From positions 1-18,802 of the forward strand of contig JBQTJH010000199.1 in NCBI GenBank assembly GCA_052387335.1: a DNA stretch of 18,802 nt, in the 5' to 3' direction. Of this stretch, positions 6,021 to 14,827 are shown in pieces. Source of the stretch: Panacagrimonas sp052387335 (GTDB taxonomy: Bacteria > Pseudomonadota > Gammaproteobacteria > Nevskiales > Nevskiaceae). Below the pieces are notes generated by a model, which was given only the letters and a program-made list of their open reading frames with translations, did no database searches and was not told the DNA's origin. Numbering within the stretch: the first letter of the stretch is position 1; each line of letters starts with the position of its first letter. The translations under genes and the position numbers were made by a program.

Positions 6021-8237
6021 ATGGTCAAGTCATGCGCCCGGTGGGCGGCGGTCGTTTTGGGTGCAGGGCTGCTGGCGCCTGCTCAGGCCATCAACTTCGA
6101 GCTGGGTGACGCAGAGTTCGCCTGGACCACCAAGCTCACGGCCGGTGCGGCCTGGCGCATGGAGGGTCGCGACGACGCCAAGGTCGGCAAGCTGAACATT
6201 CCGGGGCAGGAAAACCTGTGCAGCAACCGCGGCGGTGACGTCGCCAATTTTGGCCCCAACGACGACGACTGCCTTTCCCTGTTCGGCAATCCCGAGCCCA
6301 ATCAGCGCTTCGTCAACGCGCGCGGCGGGTATTTCGCGGCGCTGATGGACGACGGCAACCTGAATTTTGATAACGGCGATCTGGTCTCCGCCCTCTTCAA
6401 GGTCAACACCCAGCTCGGCGTGACCTGGGGCGACTGGACGGTGAAGCTCAACTACGTCGGCTTTTACGACGAGCGTATCTACAACCTGGATGTGACCCAT
6501 GTGAACACGCAGTACCAGCCGGGCTCCGAGCGGCTGGGTGACAGTGTGCGCACCCGCGCCGGCCTCAAGGGCGAGTTCCGCGAGGCCTTCATCCTGCGCA
6601 ACTTCGACGTCGGCGACCGGGCGTTCTCCGTGTCGGTGGGCAACCAGCGCGTGCGCTGGGGCGAGGCCAACCTGCACCTGTTCAACACCCTGGATACGGT
6701 CAACCCGCTCGACGCGGTGCTGGCGCTGCAGCCGGGCCTGAATCTCAACGAGCTGGCCGTGCCCACCGGCATGGTGCTGTTCACCGCCGACATCATCCCC
6801 AATGTCACGGCCGAGCTGATGTACATCTATGACTGGGACACCACCCGTGTGCAGCCCAGCGGGACGTTCTTTTCCAGCACCGATCCGGCCGGCATCGACA
6901 CGTATCGCCCGGTGCTGAGCCTGGGCCAGTTCCCGGAAGATCCGAACAACGAGTACATCCCGGCCCTGCCCTTCCGCCTGCTGTCGTCCAGCACGCGTAC
7001 CGCGCCGGTGGCGGAGAACGGCACGCCCGCCAGCGACGACGGTCAGTACGGGGTGCGCGTGAACTGGTATGCGGAGAACCTCAACGACGGCACCGAGTTC
7101 GGCTTCTATTTCCTGAACTACCACAGCCGCGTGCCCTACTTCTCGATCATCGAAGCGCAGCCCACCTGCCTGCGCAACGGTCTCGGCGATGCGGCAACTG
7201 CCCTGCTGGGTTGCGTGTTGGGCACCCAGGGCGTGTTCAATCCGGATGCGCTCGACAATGCCAATCCAGCGGGCGAACCCCTGCCCATCAACAGTTCGAC
7301 CCTGCTGCTGGACTACCCCGAAGACATCCGCATGTTCGGTGTCAGCTTCAACACCACGGCGTTCAGCTGGTCAGTGTCGGGTGAATATTCCTACCGTCCC
7401 AACCTGCCGGCACAGGTGCTGATTTCCGATGTGTTCTACGCCGGCTACCAGCAGGCCTTCGCGCAGCGCGACGTGACCTTGGGCTCCAGCGGCCTGCCGC
7501 CGGCGCTGGACAGTGCGCTGGCCGGACTAGGGCTGACCATTCCGGCCATCGGCGTCATCCTGCCGGGCGCGGAGACCTTCATCCCGTCCTTCCTGACGCG
7601 CTATCGCGGTCGCACCATCGCCAATAACAACGAATACCAGCCGGGCGAATACGTGCAGGGCTACGAGGATCTCAAGGTCGGCCAGTTCGTCATCAATGCG
7701 CTCAAGCTGTTCCCGAGCACCTTGGGCGCGGACGACGTGACCTTCCTCGCGGAGTTCGGCTTCACCCACATCGTCGACATGCCCAAGAAGGGCGATCTGT
7801 ATTTCCAGGGCACGCTGGAACACACCCATCCGAGCATGGGCGCTGACTGCACCGGTTTCGACCCCAGCGCCTTCCCGGCGGGCACGACCTGCAGCAGCCC
7901 CGCGGTGGTCGCTCGCATCAACCCGACGCAGCAGACCGATGACTTTGCCGACGACTTCGCCGCCGGCCTGCGCTTCCTGGTGCAGTTCAGCTACAGCAAC
8001 GTGTTCAACTCCGGCGTCAACATCAAGCCGACCCTGCTGTGGTTCGAGGATATCTACGGCACCACCATCTTCCCGGAGCAGAACTATGTGGAAGGCAACC
8101 GCTGGATGATCCCCGGAATCCAGTTCGAGATTGGTCAGGCCTTCAACGGCACCCTGCTGTACCAGTATTACGATGGCGCAGACAACGCGCTGCAGGATCG
8201 CGACAACCTGTCGGTGAGCCTGACCTACAACTTCTGA
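6021..8237 (+). CDS. DUF1302 family outer-membrane protein
   Basis: The 738-residue protein has a signal peptide (MVKSCARWAAVVLGAGLLAP, cleavage after AQA at 23), then a DUF1302-type start (INFELGDAEFAWTTKLTAGA). Further features are a QRVRWGEANLHLFNTLDTVNPLD segment (split here as QRVRWGEANLHLF and NTLDTVNPLD), long alternating beta-strand regions, and a terminal strand ending LSVSLTYNF with the C-terminal Phe of outer-membrane barrels. The family is of unknown function, about 550-750 residues, and is often found next to DUF1329 genes in bacteria that use lipids, steroids or terpenes. I infer a beta-barrel for uptake or export of a hydrophobic compound. It is first in the operon; a strong terminator follows 18 nt after the stop, so it is likely made in excess over the downstream genes. 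Confidence 0.9.
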   Translation: MVKSCARWAAVVLGAGLLAPAQAINFELGDAEFAWTTKLTAGAAWRMEGRDDAKVGKLNIPGQENLCSNRGGDVANFGPNDDDCLSLFGNPEPNQRFVNARGGYFAALMDDGNLNFDNGDLVSALFKVNTQLGVTWGDWTVKLNYVGFYDERIYNLDVTHVNTQYQPGSERLGDSVRTRAGLKGEFREAFILRNFDVGDRAFSVSVGNQRVRWGEANLHLFNTLDTVNPLDAVLALQPGLNLNELAVPTGMVLFTADIIPNVTAELMYIYDWDTTRVQPSGTFFSSTDPAGIDTYRPVLSLGQFPEDPNNEYIPALPFRLLSSSTRTAPVAENGTPASDDGQYGVRVNWYAENLNDGTEFGFYFLNYHSRVPYFSIIEAQPTCLRNGLGDAATALLGCVLGTQGVFNPDALDNANPAGEPLPINSSTLLLDYPEDIRMFGVSFNTTAFSWSVSGEYSYRPNLPAQVLISDVFYAGYQQAFAQRDVTLGSSGLPPALDSALAGLGLTIPAIGVILPGAETFIPSFLTRYRGRTIANNNEYQPGEYVQGYEDLKVGQFVINALKLFPSTLGADDVTFLAEFGFTHIVDMPKKGDLYFQGTLEHTHPSMGADCTGFDPSAFPAGTTCSSPAVVARINPTQQTDDFADDFAAGLRFLVQFSYSNVFNSGVNIKPTLLWFEDIYGTTIFPEQNYVEGNRWMIPGIQFEIGQAFNGTLLYQYYDGADNALQDRDNLSVSLTYNF

Positions 8238-8255
8238 TCACGCGGTCCGAACCTG

Positions 8256-8286
8256 GGGCGGGCGTGTTCCACACGCCCGCCCTTTT
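8256..8286 (+). terminator. Rho-independent terminator inside the envelope operon
   Basis: A perfect 12-bp stem, GGGCGGGCGTGT (8256-8267) with ACACGCCCGCCC (8271-8282), has a 3-nt loop and ends in TTTT. It lies between the DUF1302 and DUF1329 genes on the same strand, so downstream genes need read-through or their own promoter within 8287-8461, where I could not identify a convincing one. Confidence 0.88.
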
Positions 8287-8461
8287 GGTTGCCTCAGACC
8301 TCGTGTAGCGGCCGCACCGCATCGTAGAACCCTGCGCTCCGTCACCGGGATAACCAAGGGGTTTACATCCGCATACCTTAGCGCCGTGGCCGGAGTCGCG
8401 GCGGCCAAGGACATCGGCAGCACGAGGTTTAGGCTCGCAGCAGCAGTAAATCATCACCGCC

Positions 8462-8468
8462 GGAGGAG
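8462..8468 (+). promoter_or_regulatory. Ribosome-binding site fixing the DUF1329 start
   Basis: GGAGGAG stands 7 nt before the ATG at 8476. It is the same sequence and spacing as for the DUF1302 gene and argues against the longer open frame from 8386. Confidence 0.85.
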
Positions 8469-8475
8469 ACCCGCG

Positions 8476-10326
8476 ATGAACCACGTGCTGACCATGAGCT
8501 GCGCGTTGCTGTTGTGGATCACCACGGCGCAGGCGGTAGCGCCGCCCGATCAGGTGTCGCGCCTGGGTCGGGATCTCACCGCGGTGGGCGCCGAAAAGGC
8601 CGGCAATGCCGACGGCAGCGTGCCCGCGTGGATGGGTCGTGAGGCGTTCTCGCCCGAGATGCTCAAGCTCAAGCGCGCCGACCTTGAAGCCCTGCGCACG
8701 CGCTTGGTCAAGGATATTCAAGGCATGATCGGCGACCCCGCCGTGGTCGCCGACATCCTGGTTCAGGGCCAGGCGATCATGGACGCAGAACCGGCGAAAG
8801 CCGATCAGGTCATCGCCGTGGTCAAGCAGATGCTGTCGGCAGATGCCGCGCTCAAGACTGACTTCGACAAGGTGCTGGCCACGCGCGGCGGCAAAAGCGT
8901 GGATGCGCTGATTGCGCAGGTGCAGGCGCGCACGCTGAAGCTGCCGCAGTTGAAGGACGACATCGTCGCGGTCATCACGGAATTGAAGAAGAGCGGCGGC
9001 GATCAGTTTCTATCGCGCATGGTCGCCAGCTTCGACATCAGCAAGGTGCTGGAGATCATCAATATCGTGGATGACCCCAAGACACGCGTGCAGGCCAGTG
9101 CACTGGTGATGAAGTACATGCCCTCCTATGTGAAGGGCTTTCTCGACTACAAAGTTCCAACAGCGGGGGTGCCGGGTTCCAAGGGCGTGATCGATTCGAT
9201 CAAGCCGCTGTACGTGATCACCAACGCCAATCGCGCGCAGTACGACAAGCTACTCAGCGAAGGCCACAAGGCGCTGTTCAAGACCTATCCGGATTACCGG
9301 ATGATCGTATTCCCATCCTTCCGCAACGCGTTTTTCCCGGAAGAGATCAACCAGGCCAGCATCGCCAACGCCAGCCGCGCCACGCTCAAAGGCACCGATG
9401 AGATCGAAGGTGCTGAGCTGGGCTTCCCCTTCCCCATTCCGCAAACCGGTGCGGAGCCGATCTGGAATCACAAGCTCAAGTTCCGCGGCTCGGCAGTAAA
9501 GCGCTTCAACAACCAGGCCATCGTCAAGCCGGATGGTACGTACAAGATCAGCAAGCTGGTCGAGGACGTGAAGTTCAAGTACGCCAACCTCAAGGAACCC
9601 GCAGCCCTGCAGACCGGCGGCCTGTTTGCCTATTACCTGCAGGAAGTGCTGTCGCCGCCGCGTGCGGCCGGCCAGATCATCCTGGTGCACGAAACGGCCG
9701 GCAATGCCGGCCTTACACGTAACGCCTGGATTTTTTCACCGGGGCTTGCGCGCGTGAATCGCGCGCCGGACGTGGGCTATGACAATCCCTCCATCGGCTC
9801 GGACGGCGAGCAGTTCAACGACCAGATCGACGTGTTCAACGGCGCGCTGGATCGGTTCGACTGGAAGCTGATCGGCAAGAAGGAGGTGCTGATCCCGTAC
9901 AACTCCTGGATGCTCAACAGCCCAACCTTCCAGTACAAGGACATCATCCGCCCGGGACATATCAATCAGGACCTGGCGCGCTATGAGCTCCATCGCGTCT
10001 GGGTGGTGGAAGCCACGCTCAAGTCAGGTCAGCGTCATCGCTTCGGCAAGCGTCGCTTCTATCTTGATGAGGATTCATGGTCCATCGCCGTGGTGGATTG
10101 CTATGACAACCGCGGCGAGCTGTGGAAGGTGCAGGAGGCGCACCTGGTGACGGTGCCCTTCATCCCGACTGTCAGCGGCATCCCCGAGACCATCTACGAC
10201 CTGCAATCGAAACGCTATTTCGTCACGACCCTGACCAACGAGGATGCGATTGCCGACTTCGAAGTGAAGTACGAGGACTCGATCTTCACGCCGAGCGCCT
10301 TGCAGAAGAAGGCACGATCGAAGTGA
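8476..10326 (+). CDS. DUF1329 family periplasmic protein with a ~180-residue helical insertion
   Basis: The 616-residue protein has a signal peptide (cleavage near AQA, 18-20). A normal DUF1329 N-terminus follows (VSRLGRDLTAVGAEKAGNAD, then GSVPAWMG to residue 54), and the family resumes at about 240 with a PLYVITNANRAQYDKLLSEG block, then YPDYRM (271-276), GFPFPIP (316-322) and EPIWNHKLKFRG (327-338). Ordinary members are about 450 residues, with only a short Pro-rich link there. Here residues 57-238 form an Ala/Lys/Asp-rich helical segment. DUF1329 is thought to have a LolA/LolB-like lipid-binding fold (from memory), which would suit carrying a hydrophobic ligand across the periplasm. The stop overlaps the next start by 4 nt (GTGA), a sign of translational coupling. 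Confidence 0.88.
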   Translation: MNHVLTMSCALLLWITTAQAVAPPDQVSRLGRDLTAVGAEKAGNADGSVPAWMGREAFSPEMLKLKRADLEALRTRLVKDIQGMIGDPAVVADILVQGQAIMDAEPAKADQVIAVVKQMLSADAALKTDFDKVLATRGGKSVDALIAQVQARTLKLPQLKDDIVAVITELKKSGGDQFLSRMVASFDISKVLEIINIVDDPKTRVQASALVMKYMPSYVKGFLDYKVPTAGVPGSKGVIDSIKPLYVITNANRAQYDKLLSEGHKALFKTYPDYRMIVFPSFRNAFFPEEINQASIANASRATLKGTDEIEGAELGFPFPIPQTGAEPIWNHKLKFRGSAVKRFNNQAIVKPDGTYKISKLVEDVKFKYANLKEPAALQTGGLFAYYLQEVLSPPRAAGQIILVHETAGNAGLTRNAWIFSPGLARVNRAPDVGYDNPSIGSDGEQFNDQIDVFNGALDRFDWKLIGKKEVLIPYNSWMLNSPTFQYKDIIRPGHINQDLARYELHRVWVVEATLKSGQRHRFGKRRFYLDEDSWSIAVVDCYDNRGELWKVQEAHLVTVPFIPTVSGIPETIYDLQSKRYFVTTLTNEDAIADFEVKYEDSIFTPSALQKKARSK

Positions 10327-11354
10327 GGCTCTGGATTGCCGCGGGGGCCTGCGCTCTCGCGTTTTGCGGCGTACTGCCGGCTCAGGATGTCGACGCGCCC
10401 ACTACCGGGCCAAGCCCCGCCATCACCGCCTCCAAGGCCGCCGAAAACCGCCTGCTCGATATCGCCCGTGTTGGTTCAGGTCTGGTCGCCGTGGGTCAGC
10501 AAGGCGTGATCCTGCTGTCTGAAGATGGCCAGACCTGGCGGCAGGCGCCCTCGCCGGTCGGTGTGATGCTCACGCGTGTGCGCTTCACCGATGCGCAGCA
10601 CGGCTGGGTACTCGGTTACGACGCGACGATTCTGCAGACCCTTGATGGCGGCAAGCGCTGGACGCTGCGTCACCGCGACACGCAGGGCCGCGCGCTGTAT
10701 GACCTGCTGTTTCTCGACGCGCAGCACGGCTTGGCCGTGGGCGCTTACGGCACCTTGCTGGAAACCCGTGATGGTGGCGCCAGCTGGTCAGCGCGCGACG
10801 ATGCACTCACCGCCTTGGGCATGCATCTCAATGCGCTGCTGCGTCTGACGGACGGCTCGCTGTTCATCGCGGGAGAACGCGGATTGATGGCGCGCTCGAC
10901 CGACCGCGGCAGTACCTGGCATCTGCTCGATTCGCCCTATGCCGGCTCTCTGTTCGGCGCACTGCCGCACGGTGTGCAAGGCGCCATCGTCTATGGCATG
11001 CGCGGCAATGTGTACGTGGCCGATGATCTCGCCGCCTGCGCCACGATGGAGATGGCGGACTGGGATTCGTTCACGCGGGAAACCGTTACCGACCCGGACA
11101 GGCTGAACGCGCTCGGCTGGCGCAAGCTGAGCAGCCCGGTGCTTGAAAGCCTGTTCGGTGCCACCGTGCTAAGTGATTCGGAGACGCTGCTGGTTGGCGT
11201 CAATGGCACGGCGCTGAAGATGGATCGCGCTGCCGGCTCACTCACGGTAGTGCAGACACCTGCGGAAGAGACGCTATCCAAGGTCGTGCGCTTTCGCGAT
11301 CGGCTGATCGCGGTAGGGCGCCGCGGCGTGCAAGACCTTGGAGCCGCGCCATGA
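10323..11354 (+). CDS. Ycf48-like beta-propeller protein (BNR/Asp-box repeats), exported
   Basis: I place the start at the GTG that overlaps the DUF1329 stop (GTGA), preceded by AGAAGAAGG and immediately followed by a signal peptide (RLWIAAGACALAFCGVLPAQ); this gives 343 residues. The body carries repeated Asp-box motifs of the Ycf48/HCF136 type: SEDGQTW, TLDGGKRW, TRDGGASW and STDRGSTW, each followed by beta-rich sequence, consistent with a seven-bladed propeller. Ycf48 assists photosystem II assembly in phototrophs; in this non-photosynthetic setting the fold is more likely a periplasmic scaffold. Genes of this type recur between DUF1329 and RND genes. The stop overlaps the RND start (ATGA), tying its translation to the permease. 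Confidence 0.87.
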   Translation: MRLWIAAGACALAFCGVLPAQDVDAPTTGPSPAITASKAAENRLLDIARVGSGLVAVGQQGVILLSEDGQTWRQAPSPVGVMLTRVRFTDAQHGWVLGYDATILQTLDGGKRWTLRHRDTQGRALYDLLFLDAQHGLAVGAYGTLLETRDGGASWSARDDALTALGMHLNALLRLTDGSLFIAGERGLMARSTDRGSTWHLLDSPYAGSLFGALPHGVQGAIVYGMRGNVYVADDLAACATMEMADWDSFTRETVTDPDRLNALGWRKLSSPVLESLFGATVLSDSETLLVGVNGTALKMDRAAGSLTVVQTPAEETLSKVVRFRDRLIAVGRRGVQDLGAAP

Positions 11355-13885
11355 GCGCCAGCACCACGTCCACCAGCTTTACCCGTGCGGTTCTACGTGT
11401 TGTTGACCCGATCATCTTTGGTCGGCGCGCGCTGACCTTGGTACTGCTGACGCTGGTCACGGTCTGGCTTGCATGGAACGCGGCGCAACTGCGGCCCAAT
11501 GCCGGCTGGCTGAAGATGGTGCCGCAGGCGCACCCGTACATGCAGACCTTCATGCAGTACTACCAGGACTTCGGTGGTGCCAACACGGTGCTGATCGCAC
11601 TCAAGCATCACAAGGGCGACATCTACCAGCCCGAGTTCATGGAAACCCTGCGCAAGGCTGGCGACGATGCCTTCTTCATTCCGGGTGTGGACCGCTCGCG
11701 CGTCACCTCGATCTTTTCGCCGAGCATCCTGTACATCGAAGTAGTGGAAGGCGGGCTGGCGGGCGAGAACGTGATTCCCTCGGTGTACGCGCCCACCCCG
11801 GAGATGATGGACCGCATCCGTCGCAACGTCGCCAAGGCCAGCGTCATCGGCAGGCTGGTATCCGAGGATCAGACCACGGCGCTAATCCAGTTGGAGCTGC
11901 TGGAGACCGATCCCAGCACCGGCACCGTGGACGATCAGGCGGAGCTGGCCAAGCCCCTGAGTCAGCGCCTGCGCGAAGCCTGGCAGGGTGGCGGTGATAT
12001 CCACGCGAAATTCAAGGCCGTGAGCGCGCTGCTGATGCGCAATCAGGACGCCGAAGCCTCGCTCGATTATGTGAACGTAGGCGTGAAGCTGGAAGAGATC
12101 CGCGCCAAGTACGAGACACCGGATATCTCCGTGCATATCGTCGGTTTCGCCAAGGTGGTGGACGACATGACGCGTGCGAGCGTGCAGGTCGGCGCCTTCT
12201 TCGTGGTGGCACTGCTGCTCATGGGCCTGCTGCTGTGGATCTACATCGGCAGCCTGCCGCTGGCCCTGATCGTGGTCAGCACGTCCCTGGTCGCCTGTAT
12301 CTGGGAGCTGGGGCTACTGCATCTGATCGGCTACGGTCTGGATCCCTTTGCCTTGCTGGTGCCGTTCCTGATCATGGCCGTATCGGTCAGTCATGGCGTG
12401 CAGTACGTCAGCGCCTGGGCCAACGAAATCTCCACGCGTGAGGCGGCGCCGTTCCAGGCCTCGCTCGCCACCTTTCGCTCGCTGGCGATTCCCGGCGTGG
12501 TCGCGCTTCTGGCCAATGTGGTCGGCTTTTCCACCATCTACCTGATCGATATTCAGGTGATCCGCGAGATGTCGATCAACGCCGCCTTCGGCATGGCGGG
12601 TGTGATTGTGGTCAACAAGATCCTGCTGCCGATCGTGCTGTCGTATTTCCACCTGCCGAATGTTGAGCGCTTCCGGCAAGCGACGGCGCGGCGCGACCAG
12701 CTCGGCGATGCGCTGTTCCGGCGTATGTCGCGGTTGACACGACGCGGCCCGGCCATCGTCGTAACGGCCATCTGTCTGGCCTTGGCCGCCTTTGGAGCCT
12801 CGCAGTACCCGCAGGTGAAGATTGGCGATACCACCGAGGGCGTGCCGGAGCTGCGTCCCGACTCGCGTTTCAATCAGGACGCACGCGCCATCGCCGCAAA
12901 TTTCTCCATGGGCGTGGACCATCTGAAAGTCATCGGTGAATCTTTCGACGACGGCTGCATCGACTACGCCGTGATGGCGGAGATGGATCGCTTTTCCTGG
13001 TACATGAAGAATCAGGACGGCGTGCGTGATGTGCTATCGCTGATCGAATTGGCGAAGCTCGCCAACTCCGGACTCAGTGAAGGCCGGCTCGACGCTGAGG
13101 TGCTACCCCGCGCGCCGGAATCGCTGGCTCAGATCACTGCGTTGGTGCCGACCACCACCGGCTTTCTCACTGACACCTGCGATGCGCTGGCCCTGTTCAT
13201 TTTCACCACCGACCACAAGGCCGACACCATCACCCAGCTGACCGACGCGGTGAAGCACTACGTTGATGAATTGCAGCAGGACAAGCGCGTCAAGCTGCGT
13301 CTGGCCTCGGGCAATATCGGCGTGATGGCGGCAACCAACGAAGAAGTGCGGCGCAATGAATTGCCGGTGGTGTTCTACGTCTACGCAGTGATTCTGCTGT
13401 TCCTGTGGCTGTCCTTCCGCACCTGGTCGGGCGTCCTGTGTATCGGCATTCCCTTGGCGACCGTGACCCTGCTCGGCTACGCGGTGATGGTGGCGCTGGA
13501 TATCGGCCAGAAGGTAGCGACCCTGCCGGTGCTCGCCTTCGCCTGCGGTATTGGCGTCGATTACGGCATCTACAGCTACTCGGTGGTCGCGGCCGGTCTG
13601 CGCAAGGGCCTGAGTCTGGAAGAAGCCTATTTCCAGAAGATGCGTTCCACCGGAAAGGCCACGCTATTCACGGGCGCTGGCATGGCGGTGGGCGTGCTGA
13701 TGTGGATGTTCTCGGAGCTGCAGTTCCAGCGCGATATGGGCATCCTGCTGGTATTCGGTTTCACCGCCAACATGATCGGCGCCATCGTGGTGCTGCCGGC
13801 GCTGGCGCATTTCTTCTCGAAGGAAGAACTGAAGCACGCCAGTCAGGATCTGACCGCCGGCGCCGACGACGCGCTGCAGAAGTGA
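11351..13885 (+). CDS. RND/MMPL-family inner-membrane transporter
   Basis: The 844-residue protein has two halves, each with one membrane helix, a large periplasmic loop and five further helices, as in MmpL/HpnN-type RND permeases. The first helix is at about 25-47, a helix cluster lies at about 275-440, another helix starts near 470, and the last cluster is at about 670-825. The second half carries ACGIGVDYGIYSYS with D737, matching the GxxxDY proton-relay motif. The equivalent place in the first half reads VSHGVQYV (H348) with no Asp. No membrane-fusion partner or TolC-like gene is adjacent; the DUF1302/DUF1329/Ycf48 genes appear to take that place. Proton-driven movement of a lipid-like substrate is the likely job; direction and substrate are not evident. 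It ends 4 bp from the convergent AraC gene. Confidence 0.9.
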   Translation: MSASTTSTSFTRAVLRVVDPIIFGRRALTLVLLTLVTVWLAWNAAQLRPNAGWLKMVPQAHPYMQTFMQYYQDFGGANTVLIALKHHKGDIYQPEFMETLRKAGDDAFFIPGVDRSRVTSIFSPSILYIEVVEGGLAGENVIPSVYAPTPEMMDRIRRNVAKASVIGRLVSEDQTTALIQLELLETDPSTGTVDDQAELAKPLSQRLREAWQGGGDIHAKFKAVSALLMRNQDAEASLDYVNVGVKLEEIRAKYETPDISVHIVGFAKVVDDMTRASVQVGAFFVVALLLMGLLLWIYIGSLPLALIVVSTSLVACIWELGLLHLIGYGLDPFALLVPFLIMAVSVSHGVQYVSAWANEISTREAAPFQASLATFRSLAIPGVVALLANVVGFSTIYLIDIQVIREMSINAAFGMAGVIVVNKILLPIVLSYFHLPNVERFRQATARRDQLGDALFRRMSRLTRRGPAIVVTAICLALAAFGASQYPQVKIGDTTEGVPELRPDSRFNQDARAIAANFSMGVDHLKVIGESFDDGCIDYAVMAEMDRFSWYMKNQDGVRDVLSLIELAKLANSGLSEGRLDAEVLPRAPESLAQITALVPTTTGFLTDTCDALALFIFTTDHKADTITQLTDAVKHYVDELQQDKRVKLRLASGNIGVMAATNEEVRRNELPVVFYVYAVILLFLWLSFRTWSGVLCIGIPLATVTLLGYAVMVALDIGQKVATLPVLAFACGIGVDYGIYSYSVVAAGLRKGLSLEEAYFQKMRSTGKATLFTGAGMAVGVLMWMFSELQFQRDMGILLVFGFTANMIGAIVVLPALAHFFSKEELKHASQDLTAGADDALQK

Positions 13886-13889
13886 GCGG

Positions 13890-14780
13890 CTAGCTGCCCT
13901 GCGCCGCCTTGCGCCTCACGCTGCCAGGACCGTAACCGTGCACGCGCTTGAAGCTGCGGCGAAATGCGGCCTCGGTCTGATAGCCGAGCCGATCCGCGAC
14001 ATGCGCCACCGACAATCGCGGATCGCGCAGGAGTTTGAGCGCCTGGGTCATACGCCAGCGTGTCAGATATTGATAGGGCGTTTCTTCCAGCACCTCAGCG
14101 AAGCGCTCGGCGAAGGCGGTACGTGACAACAGCGCCACTTCCGCCAGCGAAGCCACCGTCCATTCCTTGCCGGGCTGGTTATGGATAGCGTCGAGTGCGC
14201 GCTTGAGCCGGACGTCGGCGAGCGCCGCAAACAGACCACGTCGCGCCGTGGTTCCCGCCAGGTGCTGGCGCAGCGCCATCACGAACAACACATCGGCGAG
14301 CTTGTCCACGACCGCCTGAGTCCCAAACCCGCGGTTACCGGCTTCATGCACCAGCAATTCGGCCAGACGCCGATAGGCGTCATTGGCCTCGGCTCCACGC
14401 ACATGCATGAGGTCGGGCAGGCCATCCATCACTGGATTGCCGGTAGTGGATTCAAAATTGAATTCGCCGCAGAGCATGGTGGTGAAGCTGTCCGCGTGCA
14501 CCACGCCCTCTGCATCTTCCACAGGCAACAATTCGTGCGCGGTGCCGCGCGGCAGCACGACCAAGTCTCCGGAATGCAGCTGCACGGCAGCGTCTGCACC
14601 CGTCATCTTGAGCCAGCACGTGCCCTGATCCACCAGATGAAACCAGGCCGTGCCGGGCGGCGCTTGCGGGTCCCAGTCACGCCAACGCCCGCAGTAGCGC
14701 ATGTTGTCGGTGATGCGTGCATGCATCTGGTAGGCGGCGAGAATGCCGTCGAGCAGTGCATCGTCTGTACGTTCCGTCAT
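13890..14780 (-). CDS. AraC-family transcriptional regulator with N-terminal cupin (Cupin_6 type)
   Basis: The ATG at 14780 gives 296 residues; an in-frame GTG at 14795 would add five, and neither has a clear ribosome-binding site. The first ~170 residues form a cupin-like sensor (WFHLVDQGTCWLKMTG, LHSGDLVVLPRGTAHELLP). The last ~100 contain the paired helix-turn-helix of the AraC family, seen in WTVASLAEVALLSRTAFAERF and LSVAHVADRLGYQTEAAFRRSF followed by KRVHGYGP. Cupin_6 AraC regulators bind DNA in response to a small molecule. It is divergent from the DoxX gene with only 47 bp between start codons, so shared control of that gene is possible; it is also convergent with the RND gene. Confidence 0.93.
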   Translation of the reverse strand: MTERTDDALLDGILAAYQMHARITDNMRYCGRWRDWDPQAPPGTAWFHLVDQGTCWLKMTGADAAVQLHSGDLVVLPRGTAHELLPVEDAEGVVHADSFTTMLCGEFNFESTTGNPVMDGLPDLMHVRGAEANDAYRRLAELLVHEAGNRGFGTQAVVDKLADVLFVMALRQHLAGTTARRGLFAALADVRLKRALDAIHNQPGKEWTVASLAEVALLSRTAFAERFAEVLEETPYQYLTRWRMTQALKLLRDPRLSVAHVADRLGYQTEAAFRRSFKRVHGYGPGSVRRKAAQGS

Positions 14781-14827
14781 GGACCGCGGACCCACGGATA
14801 CAGGTGAATGGATGGCTTGAGGCTAGC

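Noticed and set aside
6030..7124. 364-codon minus-strand frame inside the DUF1302 gene
   Set aside because: No recognisable motif; the plus frame has signal peptide, family motifs and barrel-type C-terminus.
8362..8380. TTTACA...TACCTT as a sigma-70 promoter for DUF1329
   Set aside because: The two hexamers are only about 6-8 nt apart instead of 16-18; no better pair was found.
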